A DNA stretch of 64,000 nt from Burkholderiales bacterium (GCA_027487815.1 JAIYCW010000067.1:124001-188000), one strand, 5' to 3'. Positions 56,901 through 62,764 are shown, counted from the stretch's first letter. The notes: generated by a model from the sequence alone, not told the origin. A program made the numbers and translations.

Positions 56901-57547
56901 AGGCGCGCAGCGCCCGTGCGGTCTGTCGAGCCGGCCACGTCAGCCTGCGTTGCCTGGGCGAGCGCTTGCAAAAATGCCATGCCGCCTGAGCCCTGCGCCA
57001 CATCACAGCCGTAAAGAAGCAAATCACCCGAGGGCGTCAGGCCAGCCCCAATTTGGGCAAGCTCGCCTGCGTATTGGCCTAGGTTGCTGGCATCAAGTGC
57101 GCGGTTACCGAGCTGAATTTGACCGGATTCGCCATGGGAAAGAAGATGGATGGAGGCATAGGTTTGCCCAGCCATGGCACCGGCCAGCGCCTGAAGGCCG
57201 TCTTGGTCTGCCTGAATCCATAGCACCTGAACCGATCCGTCCTGGGGCAAACCGGCCACCAGGACCGCAGGGTTTTGGACCGAAGCGTCAATCACCACCA
57301 ATTGTGTTGGGGCGAACGATGCTGCGGAAGCGTCAAGCAGCTCGGCACCGCCAGCCCGATCAACCCATACGTCGGCTGGATGAGGTGGCGGATCCACAGC
57401 ATCCACTGCAGCCACGCCGCCCGCACCGTCAAACAACATTCGAGGCTCCATCGCCAGTAGCGCAGAGTGACGCGGCAAGGGCCTGGGCTGCCGGGAATCC
57501 GACAAATTGACAGGGCTGGTTTTTGGCTGGGACTTTTTAAAAATCAT
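47921..57547 (-). CDS. Giant repeat adhesin-like protein with DUF4347 and MEPRMLFDGA N-terminus
   Basis: 3208 residues, no classical signal peptide. MEPRMLFDGA at 33-42 belongs to the LEPR-type motif known from large exported repeat proteins. A DUF4347 domain follows (about 70-240), with SHGESG (H138) and LLYGCDVAQG (C181), a His/Cys pair like caspase-clan peptidases. Next come DUF11-like beta-sandwich repeats (about 250-2150), an SdrD_B-like domain (WDDTLDFD to LLPAGNYRISVP), five cadherin/Big-type repeats of about 128 residues, a proline-rich linker, and a 61-residue tail ending QRDC. Probably a surface or secreted adhesin moved by the TolC/HlyD/M50 set downstream. Confidence 0.88.
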   Translation of the reverse strand: MIFKKSQPKTSPVNLSDSRQPRPLPRHSALLAMEPRMLFDGAGGVAAVDAVDPPPHPADVWVDRAGGAELLDASAASFAPTQLVVIDASVQNPAVLVAGLPQDGSVQVLWIQADQDGLQALAGAMAGQTYASIHLLSHGESGQIQLGNRALDASNLGQYAGELAQIGAGLTPSGDLLLYGCDVAQGSGGMAFLQALAQATQADVAGSTDRTGAARLGADWELEASTGSIEARLPINATALANYDEVLAAAPSATIAATSQRTLIGDSFNFNVRYDNTDPVDTGYAPYINLFVPFNGRDGNGTAAPVGNVSREGATITGATYLGQALTVTELTLSASDITNGTVANHPYFRDTGGGSTISIPVGMQAGDKLYVVQLPFGSFTPGQPPVDIAVQGRLGEFADLNQPLDIRVQGGFRYGNDALDNPATDPSIQGAIDTLTLQPALYTVTTTYIGPENETATGSNFTRAYRIDVNVANGQTLTNLQLSQILQDEANANQGLRFAAITGTPSSISGVSLGAAPGGSWTNVGGVLVSQAASNTTTPAVDGNGVGLNNGGTIARTISSITGAAAAIDASMVVQFYVPEFNQNGGPANGNRIFDASSANSTFWNVDTEVTGNWTPSDPDDTPQALSYNSDTDEAAGYAHRLEAEALAIQKTGAVAINVGGGDPTRPTPGDTIEYVLRFQVSDYAAFNDLVITDLISDGQTFEAGFTPTLTVFNNGNVSSTFSGANFTVSTVAANSTNTGTPDNPTFFDTAGGAQNTNANETRTRLVFRVSDQLVTAGSSANLVGDLFNGAAASSGTIGEIRFRTTVNESYVDRPQGAGSNLNLNEGDTLENAVTADGAVLDTALNATGNREFDDSSTQLRIDPNTVDLEVYARNGSTDNTNGRLNRFVPGDTVTYRLRYEVPTGDFDNFNLQAYLPLPVLQTVDANGDGIVDADLVAGGVLNNFTLDSGGNPAPSAGQYQAGPTHFGGVNLPATGGVSTSANSNGILFDFGSRTDAAPDARQIDILFTVRASDRPFADGLFLTALAQQDGANTPGSAGSSQDIGAIQLTAPELNISKGVVRDDVSGVTTFTRQFRQDDTANAITETTVVGTAGTASGLSALLSSANRGALDSDLVNADDSDIVRYAVVIENTGRADSGAYDIRVRDTLPAGYISTDVSNFRITTGDGTVVYDGSSFANVRNGSTGVVFTSDADVRAAFFGADGIEIVDPSGPVGRLGPGKDNAGATINDGTNLLAITYDLQIAGAEASLQMTSSATLFNYAGQEGGSDYTFNYTTSTQTDLSEEATVTIANADVSKTVVATSQPNDVSSGSNVVIGEYVTYEVVITVPQGGHDAAVFTDVLNQGSVAGQVFVSVDSIAFTGGLSSSTGSPAAILAQANDNSLVDGSGIDAAGGFEDRGLTINFGVLTNSSTNNSVAETITIRYTTLVVNRSTVQGGTGLTNSANLTTSLGSQDTAVATVTVREPAWTIAVTPDNGSADFGDTVTFTVTVTGGGNAPGFTGVVPSIVLPSGLTYTANSFQLQSASAGVVTTVDGVNRSATIDRLDAGETAVFTFTAVVDGGVPIGNTLTVPARVNYSSLPDDPDNTGTLSALLSTNEDSERTGADGVGGALNDYARTDNGSITITADQPILTIVQTSEPLTTANGGNPSSPQTAENISGAPGEIIRYRAIVRVPEASALNAEFVVSLANGLQFLNDGSATIALIADGGGLVSTSLTGAGLEVADGTADGSASTAADIRAIRPSFVFANSGSGNAIANGTTNPSGAPGTGTATFASGDDVRFVLGTLDNVNNDADGEWVVVEFNAVVVNQLSNQDALGGVGSATALPVSFSFVSSAVNQGTSDIDTVTVREPILTAADKRVVSVVGNTVTFEVSITNSGTEEAHNLRIFDTFAGATNLTFGSVIGGSLPPGSTDNSSGSAADISVDTLAAGATITVRYTATIADVTAAVPSRDAVITATSLSVGATTLTVRSGEDGSGAPIAGVAVSNTTGERTGADGSGAETTVLNNYSARDGAGLGVITGRLWDDTLDFDQVVDTSPAENPLQGVTVTLLWAGANGTFGNGDDQTFTTTTDANGRYNFALLPAGNYRISVPTTVNDATSGPVIIYMDRANGTTATTGANGQDGLISLALPEGTSAIDRDFGFIKQNATPTITAPATRSGNEDSSFTFTAANSVSVGDPDLAEGANPAVAPSNFLTTLSVTNGTLNVPVTAGVVITGAGTANMTLTGSIADINTALTGLSYTPTANFAGADTLVVRIDDRGNIGDADGDRVPNETVQDNLFATRNIAITVNNTPDPPIANNDARTTTELVAVGGQAINPNAGQITAGDAVDTDPDLPYGDSLTVCGLRAGTDATPITNNAGVGGAGIAGTYGTLVLNADGTYTFTPNPAATNPIPAGSNVTDIFTYTICDSTGNAAVARITITITGQNDPVAAQPDVRTMGEDDPPITGNAVAGNGVAGGQPGDVLDPDPDGNTVTVQGVVAGNNNAVHTTGVGTGITGTYGSLVLNANGTYTYTPGLAAQAIPQGTTAQDVFSYTVNDGNGSTATTTITINIVGSNDALNANPDLRAIAEPNPGPGNTVTGNVILGGQVGEQADVDADGDPMVIQGAVVGNVPGPHTSVIPVTIAGTYGSVQLSANGGYVYTPNANAQTIRAGQVVNDVFTYTINDGNGNQASTTLTIRITGANDPPLANPDANSISSTATTPRTGNLIAAGSANDQVDTDPDVGDVLSVQGVVAGNNPASHTTGVGSSITGTYGAVTVAANGSYSYLLNAANPAVQALAAGQTLTETFSYTINDGNGGVSTSTLTITINGANDPPSGTDKTFTVAEDTPVNLVPADFGFTDPDAGDTFKAVRIDTLPTSGTLIFNGAPVTAGQVIQLAQLNTLQYVPALNANNSNLPAAPSFTFSVCDNSGDAPTQFDPSPNRITINLIPINDPPTAPTITVTIDQNATPGSPACEVGPVLPAPSDPDLPAQTLTITVDTVPPASAGRFVLADGSAVVPGQVLTQQQLQALCFVPNPLNPIPVAANGLIPSGALTFTVLDGNGGGADGAINANVRPFNPAPPPAPPLPPILPPAPPIPPIPAPPPTISFVPPPVERLRLEDPRQPNDFDPFVPWFAGPPIQGAERVAMVNEKAAEATKPVVQAKDDCVPEPKAKVKPKAVAVKRSVFVAPGLEPARPFSEQLQAAKKRFVPPVKVVPKPTPQRDC
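49112..50660 (-). repeat. Tandem cadherin/Big-like repeats in the giant protein
   Basis: Four to five copies of about 380 bases (about 128 residues), each starting NDPPxANPD and ending with a TYTINDGNG-type strand and TITxTGxND. The copies are similar but clearly diverged. Boundaries are approximate. The same repeat type recurs in the 744-residue protein. Confidence 0.8.
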
Positions 57548-57559
57548 GAGCTTACGCGG

Positions 57560-57601
57560 CTTGTATAAAGTAGTATCTCAGTTTGAGGGTCGCTATACAA
57601 G
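57560..57601. promoter_or_regulatory. Inverted repeat and candidate promoter upstream of the giant gene
   Basis: Two 8-bp arms, cttgtata (57560-57567) and tatacaag (57594-57601), lie 34 bases apart centre to centre, in front of the ATG at 57547. On the minus strand TTGTAT and GATACT inside it are 17 bases apart, a weak promoter. It could be an operator for a dimeric regulator. Confidence 0.35.
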
Positions 57602-57626
57602 ACACCTTGGGCGCAAAAACGCCGAG

Positions 57627-57643
57627 CCGATTCTGATAATCGG
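57627..57643. other. Small hairpin in the leader of the giant gene
   Basis: 6-bp stem ccgatt/aatcgg with a 5-base loop in the 175-base gap between the two repeat-protein genes. Function unknown. Confidence 0.3.
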
Positions 57644-57688
57644 ACCACTGAAGGCCCGGAATGGCCCCGATTTGATTATCTGCAACAG

Positions 57689-57713
57689 TCCTGTGGTTGG
57701 ACAAACCACAGGA
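57689..57713 (-). terminator. Strong hairpin after the 744-residue protein gene
   Basis: Perfect 10-bp inverted repeat with a 5-base loop, 10 bases beyond the stop at 57723. There is no clear T-run, so it may be a partial terminator or an mRNA-stabilising end. It could set separate levels for the two repeat proteins. Confidence 0.55.
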
Positions 57714-57722
57714 ACACGCGCC

Positions 57723-59957
57723 TTAGCAGTCTTTCGGAGGGGCGCTTGGAGCGATGCGGGCGGGAGCTATAAACCGTTTTTTTGCCGCCTTAACCTGCTC
57801 GGAAAAATTTGCCGCAGGCTTCTCACTAAATGCCGAGAAAACTCGCGCTGGCTTGACTGCTTTTGGCTTAACGGAGTCCAGTGCCGCGATCTTGGCTTTG
57901 GACTTCGGGGTTGGAATGCAGGGGTCGTCCCGGACGGCGGTGGCCGGCTGCGCGGGTCGTTCCTCGGTCACTCCAGCCACCCTCTCGGTGGGCGGTTCGG
58001 CTAGCGACAAGAAGTTATCAGCGGGCAAGATCAAGCGGTTATCGGCAAACGCTCGGGTTACCAAGGGAGAAAGCACAGCAGCGCGCGCCAGAGGATCTAG
58101 CGGACCTCGGACTATCGGAGCATCCCCCACCGGAGGCAATAAAGCCGCTGGACCGGGAGCTGGACCGGGAGCTGGACCGGGAGCTGGACCGGGAGCTGGA
58201 CCGGGAGCTGGACCGGGAGCTGGACCGGGAGCTGGACCGGGGGCTGGACCGGGAGCTGGACCGGGGGCTGGACCGGGGGCTGGACCGGGGGCTGGACCGG
58301 GGGCTGGACCGGGGGCTGGACCGGGGGCTGGACCGGGGGCGTCTGCGCCGACCACAGTGATCGACAGAGTTGAGCGTGCCTGCGAGCCGCAGGGGTCACA
58401 CACTGCATAGCTAAACACTTCGGTCAGAGTCTGGCCGGGCGCCAAAGCACGCACTGCCGGATTACTCCGATCCAGTACATACTGATAACTGCCATCAGAG
58501 CCAATAACGATGGACCCAAACTGTCCAGCCAGCTGCTGTCCAATAGGCGCACTGAGCAAGTTCGCATTGGCATCATTGCCCGGCAGCACACCACACACCA
58601 CCAGCCTGTCGCCCGCATCCGGATCGATGTCGGCACGATCCCCCGGCCCGACAGGGGTAATGAGGTTGCCAGTTAATGCTGCGGCATTGTCGCTACGAGT
58701 CTGGTTCGTATCAGGGTTAGCCACAGGTGGCAGATTCGCACCATCGACCCGAATCGTTAGCGTAGTTGTCGAAGTCTGTCCGGTGGTATCGCGAATCGTG
58801 TAGGTAAACACATCCTGAACTGAGGCTCCCGGGGGCAAATTCACAACTGCCGGCCCAGCAACATAGGTGTATGAACCATCGCCATTCATCACCAGTTGGC
58901 CGTGAGTGCCTTGTACCACTTGGCCAACCGAACCACTGACATCACCGACCGCTGCGCCATTGCTCACGCCAACTACTGAAAACGGATCGTTATCTGCATC
59001 CGAATCAGGCTGCTCACCAGAATTCGGCGCAATGATCACATTGCCAATAACCGGATCACGCTCACAAGTGAACTGGCTATCGGGGCGTGCCACTAACGGG
59101 CCATCAACTCCCGCGATGGTAATGGTGATGGTGGTTGAGCTAATCAGGCCGTGAATATCGCAAATCGTATAGGTGAAGACATCCTGAATCGTTTGCCCGG
59201 CACGCAGGTTACCCACCCGGGTATCGGGGGTGTAATCATAGTTACCGCCCGTCCCAAGAATCAGGGTGCCGTATTGACCGAGGACCGGCTGATCAAGGCT
59301 TCCGAATACCGGCCCGGGCACCCGTCCCGCTGTAACGCCAGCTAAAACGACACCTTCGCCTTCGGGGTCAATATCGGCCACATCCCCATTGATATTGGAA
59401 TACACGGCTTGCCCAAACCGGACTTGCCCGCCCTCTTGAATCGTGCGCGAATCCGGGTTGGCAATCGGCGCGTCATTGACTCCAGTCACTGAAATCGTCA
59501 GGGTAGTTGTGTCGGTGCGGCCTTGGGAATCCGCGATGGTGTAACTGAAAACATCTTGCACCACTTGGCCGCCACGCAACACGTCCTGGGCACGCGGCTG
59601 GTAGGTGTATGCCCCGTCGGCCCCCATCACCAAATCGCCCCACTGCCCGGCGATAACCTGGCCCGTCCCGCCTGAAATCACTGCCTGGGTCGACCCCGAC
59701 GCGACTCCGACCACACCGATCGAATCGCCGGCAGCGCCACTGTCAGCGCGATCGCCTGAGGAACCTCCGCCAATCGCCTGCCCATCGAGTATGGGCTGGT
59801 CTTCGAGCACCTGCCGGGTATCGGCCACTGCGTCGGGGGTACTTGCAGCCAAAGCACCATCAAACAACATCCGGGGCTCGAGCGCCATGGCAGTTAGTCG
59901 AGGCTTCACCACAGGCACCGACAACATGGATTTCCAGCGGGGACGACGCAACAACAT
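57723..59957 (-). CDS. LEPRMLFDGA repeat protein with GPAP linker, second export substrate
   Basis: 744 residues, no classical signal peptide. LEPRMLFDGA at 26-35 matches the giant protein, but DUF4347 is absent. Four cadherin/Big-type repeats of about 125 residues follow (about 40-540; ANPDSRTI, YTICDIHG, YTIRDTTGQ). Then comes a linker of 16 GPAP units and a 68-residue tail ending PPKDC. The tail aligns with that of the giant protein: DD-C-P-PK, KPKAV, then F-S-E-Q-x2-AAKKRF and a final Asp-Cys. AGAAGG precedes the ATG. Lies between a bcsE-like gene and the giant gene, all in one direction. Probably a smaller partner or surface anchor handled by the same exporter. Confidence 0.87.
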   Translation of the reverse strand: MLLRRPRWKSMLSVPVVKPRLTAMALEPRMLFDGALAASTPDAVADTRQVLEDQPILDGQAIGGGSSGDRADSGAAGDSIGVVGVASGSTQAVISGGTGQVIAGQWGDLVMGADGAYTYQPRAQDVLRGGQVVQDVFSYTIADSQGRTDTTTLTISVTGVNDAPIANPDSRTIQEGGQVRFGQAVYSNINGDVADIDPEGEGVVLAGVTAGRVPGPVFGSLDQPVLGQYGTLILGTGGNYDYTPDTRVGNLRAGQTIQDVFTYTICDIHGLISSTTITITIAGVDGPLVARPDSQFTCERDPVIGNVIIAPNSGEQPDSDADNDPFSVVGVSNGAAVGDVSGSVGQVVQGTHGQLVMNGDGSYTYVAGPAVVNLPPGASVQDVFTYTIRDTTGQTSTTTLTIRVDGANLPPVANPDTNQTRSDNAAALTGNLITPVGPGDRADIDPDAGDRLVVCGVLPGNDANANLLSAPIGQQLAGQFGSIVIGSDGSYQYVLDRSNPAVRALAPGQTLTEVFSYAVCDPCGSQARSTLSITVVGADAPGPAPGPAPGPAPGPAPGPAPGPAPGPAPGPAPGPAPGPAPGPAPGPAPGPAPGPAPGPAPGPAALLPPVGDAPIVRGPLDPLARAAVLSPLVTRAFADNRLILPADNFLSLAEPPTERVAGVTEERPAQPATAVRDDPCIPTPKSKAKIAALDSVKPKAVKPARVFSAFSEKPAANFSEQVKAAKKRFIAPARIAPSAPPKDC
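58147..58338 (-). repeat. 12-bp minisatellite, 16 units, encoding GPAP
   Basis: Sixteen perfect 12-base units (gctggaccgggN). The last base is A in units 1-7 and 9, and G in units 8 and 10-16; this changes only GCT/GCC of Ala. The unit is a multiple of three, so copy-number changes keep the frame and only lengthen or shorten the linker. Confidence 0.95.
58345..59830 (-). repeat. Tandem cadherin/Big-like repeats in the 744-residue protein
   Basis: Four copies of about 370 bases, related to those at 49112-50660, with the pattern ANPD at the start and VQDVFTYTI near the end. Boundaries are approximate. Confidence 0.75.
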
Positions 59958-60003
59958 GGCACAGACCTTCTAAAGAGCTATCTGCATTCTAACGCCGACC
60001 GAC

Positions 60004-60022
60004 CGGCGGCCGCCTACCGCCG
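60004..60022 (-). other. GC-rich hairpin after the bcsE-like stop
   Basis: 6-bp stem cggcgg/ccgccg with a 7-base loop, one base beyond the stop codon. There is no T-run, so it is a weak terminator at best. Confidence 0.3.
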
Positions 60023-60023
60023 A

Positions 60024-61673
60024 CTAACGGGATTGCGGAAAAGTTGGCAATCCCTTGTTTGAATTGACGATTGCCGGGCTGCTGTCTGCTTCCAGCTGGA
60101 GGTCTAACGCATCATTGGCGCGCGTCAAAGTATTGCCAAACAGTGCCTGGTCAGGACTCAGGACCGCGGTATCGAGCAAATGCAGGGCGCGCAACACTTC
60201 CCGGGTGCCGGAAACACGCTGCCAGCCGGCCAGCAGATTTTCAAAGCGTGCGCCAAGAAGCCGAGCCATCACGGCATCCGCATAGTCAGGCGGGCAACCA
60301 AACAGAAAACTCCAGATGCATCCATCATGTTCTGTGCACACCGCATCACGCGCACCGCGTTGCAAGGCTCCGGATGCGGCCTTCAATGCCGCTGGGGCTA
60401 CCACGGTAAAGCGGATCAATGTCGAGGGCACCTCGAGCTCATCAGTGAGCGCGAGCAAGCGCTCCACCTCAGTACGAAAATCCGCCACGCCCAACATACC
60501 GCGCTGCGGACTAATCGTATCGCCCAATACCTTGTCCACATCGGTTTCAAAGGGCCGGGTAAACAAGGTGCCGCGCAGCGAATCCGCAACCAGACGAGCC
60601 GAAGCTCCAGGCACTTCACGCGGGATAAACATGCTTACACCCAAGCGCAACAGCGCCACCATCTGGGGCAGGCGCAAGCGCGCGCCCGCTTCCCGAACCA
60701 CGATACGGACCTGCACGCGCCCCATCGACCGAATGGTGGCCACACACTGCGCCAACTCACGCAATCCGGAAAGCCGATCAAAATGCAGAACCAAGGTGCC
60801 GGCCTGAATCGAGCGGCTTTTGTCGATCGCATCAATCAGGGAATCGGCGAGCCGCCAGGGCTGGGATACCGCGCCGATCCCCGGGAAATCTTCCCCCGCC
60901 CGACGGGTTGCGAGCATCACTTCGGTAGCCGGATCGGTCGACAAACGCGACGCACTTACAGCGCTGCGAGCACTTAGCCGACCATGACCTCCCACGCTCA
61001 AAACGTAACTGCTTCGTGCGCTTACCCCGGCTTCACTGAACCAATGCCGCACATCCAGAAGGGCCTCTTCTTCACCGGTGCGCACCATCGCAAACCCCCC
61101 AAACGCCTCTGCAACTGTACGTAAAGTCACATACTCGCGAGGCACCTGATTGCGCGGGGTAAACAGCAACAGCACGCAGGCATCCAACGCCTGAGCCCAT
61201 TCAATCATCGCGCTGGCCTGGCGCGCAGCTGCCCCGGGATCAGCCAATGGCAGGCGCGGGTCGGCCGTCTCGAACACGACAAGCGAACCCGCAGCAATCT
61301 TGTGATGCCTAAGTTCCGCATGCAACCTGCGCGCCGCTTCCACCGGATGCGATGGCGTTGCATCGACAGGCGCGGTGGGCACTTCGGACTGGCGAAGCAA
61401 ACGCAGGCGCCCCGAACGCACATGAGCTTGCAGCTTCACGCCAGTGATTTCGGCCTTGCGCAGCCATTGGGTGGGGTCTACAGCAATGTAAACCAGACAT
61501 TCACGCCCGGCCTGCAGGGCAGACTCGAGGGTGTGAGCCACCAGGGAGTAACGGATGGCCTGTTGATCCACGGCCAGTGCGTAGACCATGGCGTGACCGA
61601 GCTCTCCGATCTGATCTGAAAGACCGTCGATAGCCAAATGCAAGGCGGGCAGACTCGAAGTGGACTGGCTCAA
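60024..61673 (-). CDS. bcsE: BcsE-like protein (cellulose-synthesis c-di-GMP-binding family)
   Basis: 549 residues that line up with E. coli BcsE as I remember it, over most of its length. LLDVRHWFSEAGVSAR (205-220) matches the BcsE LLDI-FW-E-GVSAR segment, and IVVREAGARLR to RLGVSMFIP (324-350) then SLRGTLFTR matches its REC-like part. The C-terminal part (about 418-500) is the GIL-like domain; where E. coli has the c-di-GMP RxxD motif RTGD, this protein has RGARD (439-443). The start is a TTG; the first internal ATG is at residue 29. No other cellulose gene is here. It heads the repeat-protein export cluster. Confidence 0.8.
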   Translation of the reverse strand: MSQSTSSLPALHLAIDGLSDQIGELGHAMVYALAVDQQAIRYSLVAHTLESALQAGRECLVYIAVDPTQWLRKAEITGVKLQAHVRSGRLRLLRQSEVPTAPVDATPSHPVEAARRLHAELRHHKIAAGSLVVFETADPRLPLADPGAAARQASAMIEWAQALDACVLLLFTPRNQVPREYVTLRTVAEAFGGFAMVRTGEEEALLDVRHWFSEAGVSARSSYVLSVGGHGRLSARSAVSASRLSTDPATEVMLATRRAGEDFPGIGAVSQPWRLADSLIDAIDKSRSIQAGTLVLHFDRLSGLRELAQCVATIRSMGRVQVRIVVREAGARLRLPQMVALLRLGVSMFIPREVPGASARLVADSLRGTLFTRPFETDVDKVLGDTISPQRGMLGVADFRTEVERLLALTDELEVPSTLIRFTVVAPAALKAASGALQRGARDAVCTEHDGCIWSFLFGCPPDYADAVMARLLGARFENLLAGWQRVSGTREVLRALHLLDTAVLSPDQALFGNTLTRANDALDLQLEADSSPAIVNSNKGLPTFPQSR

Positions 61674-61745
61674 GGCGCAAGTGTCTCTAAAGGCAACATG
61701 CGCTGATTATGCGTCAACTTGCCCTGGCGCCCCAAGGCGAAGCCG

Positions 61746-62378
61746 CTAAGGCTTCTTCGGAATCTCGACCTCTACCCGTCGCCCGGCGCCACTTTGCCCG
61801 GGAAAATCATTGAGCAAACCTCGCGCCATCAGCGGCAAAACTTCAGCCAAGTTACGATTTGAGCCGATGCTGGTGACGTTGGACTCAAACACCCGACGTC
61901 CGGCCTGCGCGGTGTCATCGATCAATAAACGCAAGCGTCGTTCATAGACCACAACCTCGCGTACGCCGCCATAGTACGGCCAGCCCCATCCGCCAATCGG
62001 CACACCAATGCCTACACCCAGACCACCACGATTCCAGCCAGTACCGACACTGATCGAGGAATTCACCCACGGATCCACCACCCGCGAAACCTGCGAACCG
62101 ATGCTGTAGTCAAAACCGATCAGAAAGCGACCATTTGCCTGCTCGGTAAAACCAGCGCGAGCCAGCTCGGCGCGCAGGCCCTGCTCGTAGGTCGCATGCT
62201 CCAGGCTATTGGCCTGTGCGGGCTGCCGCACCAAGCGGTAGGTTCGCGATCCGATGGCCGCTGCAGCTGGCCACTCATGAAAGGCCGTCACATCGCTCAC
62301 GATCCGCGGGGTCGCGCAGCCCAATACAAGCGCAGTTAACCCAAGAGCAGTAAACAACCTGAAGAATCTGGTAATCAT
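61746..62378 (-). CDS. DUF4136 lipoprotein
   Basis: 210-residue lipoprotein: leader ending LVLGCAT (C21), then the DUF4136 pattern FHEWPAAAAIGSRTYRLVR, the central LARAGFTEQANGRFLIGFDYSIG, and a glycine-rich GVGIGVPIGGWGWPYYGG stretch. Function unknown. It overlaps the 129-residue lipoprotein by ATGA. It is 72 bases upstream of the bcsE-like start; a 6-bp hairpin (61739-61755) straddles its stop codon. Confidence 0.85.
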   Translation of the reverse strand: MITRFFRLFTALGLTALVLGCATPRIVSDVTAFHEWPAAAAIGSRTYRLVRQPAQANSLEHATYEQGLRAELARAGFTEQANGRFLIGFDYSIGSQVSRVVDPWVNSSISVGTGWNRGGLGVGIGVPIGGWGWPYYGGVREVVVYERRLRLLIDDTAQAGRRVFESNVTSIGSNRNLAEVLPLMARGLLNDFPGQSGAGRRVEVEIPKKP

Positions 62379-62764
62379 CGGGGTGCCTGATAGAAGATGT
62401 AATTCGAGCCGTAGTCGCTTACCTCGAAGTAAACTTTCTTCTCGGTTGGATCGGCCACACCGTTCAAATTCTCATCCATGACGCCATAGCCAAACCGATA
62501 GGGCCTGGGCTTGTTATCGTCAGTTCCCATGGCAGTGCTGAGTTTATCGATCGACAAAAATCGCCTCATCAGCTTGTCGCCAGCATAAAACTCCAAAACC
62601 CCATTGGTGCCGGTCCAGTTCTGAATGTCTCGGGATATCCGGTTTTGGGTCTCTTGAGTACATGCCCCCAAACCCACCAGGCTCACTAGGACCATGAGCC
62701 CAACGCTGACCTTGCGCGCCCGGTAACTTAAGCCCGGTACCATACTCACACTTTTGTTTTGCAT
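62375..62764 (-). CDS. Small lipoprotein of unknown function
   Basis: 129 residues. Leader ends LVGLGACTQ (Cys about residue 35). The rest (FYAGDKLMRRFLSIDKLS, YRFGYGVMDENLNGVADPTEKKVYFEV) is hydrophilic and of mixed secondary structure. A DENLNGVAD run resembles a calcium loop but is too short to claim. I do not recognise the family. AAAGG precedes the ATG at 62764, and a frame open to 63343 is a shadow of pepN. It is translationally coupled to the DUF4136 gene by ATGA and diverges from pepN by only 12 bases. Confidence 0.7.
   Translation of the reverse strand: MQNKSVSMVPGLSYRARKVSVGLMVLVSLVGLGACTQETQNRISRDIQNWTGTNGVLEFYAGDKLMRRFLSIDKLSTAMGTDDNKPRPYRFGYGVMDENLNGVADPTEKKVYFEVSDYGSNYIFYQAPR

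Noticed and set aside
47921-57547. RTX-type calcium repeats as an ordinary type I secretion signal
   Set aside because: I found no GGxGxDxUx nonapeptide series in either repeat protein, so the classical RTX signal is not supported.
58147-58338. Regular repeats that might be taken for a CRISPR array
   Set aside because: The units are 12 bases and adjacent with no spacers, and lie within a coding frame.
57754-58410. Long plus-strand open frames with GAGP or LDREL repeats opposite the 744-residue protein
   Set aside because: They are produced by the GC-rich 12-base minisatellite, which has no stop in several frames. The minus-strand frame has domains and a tail matching its neighbour.
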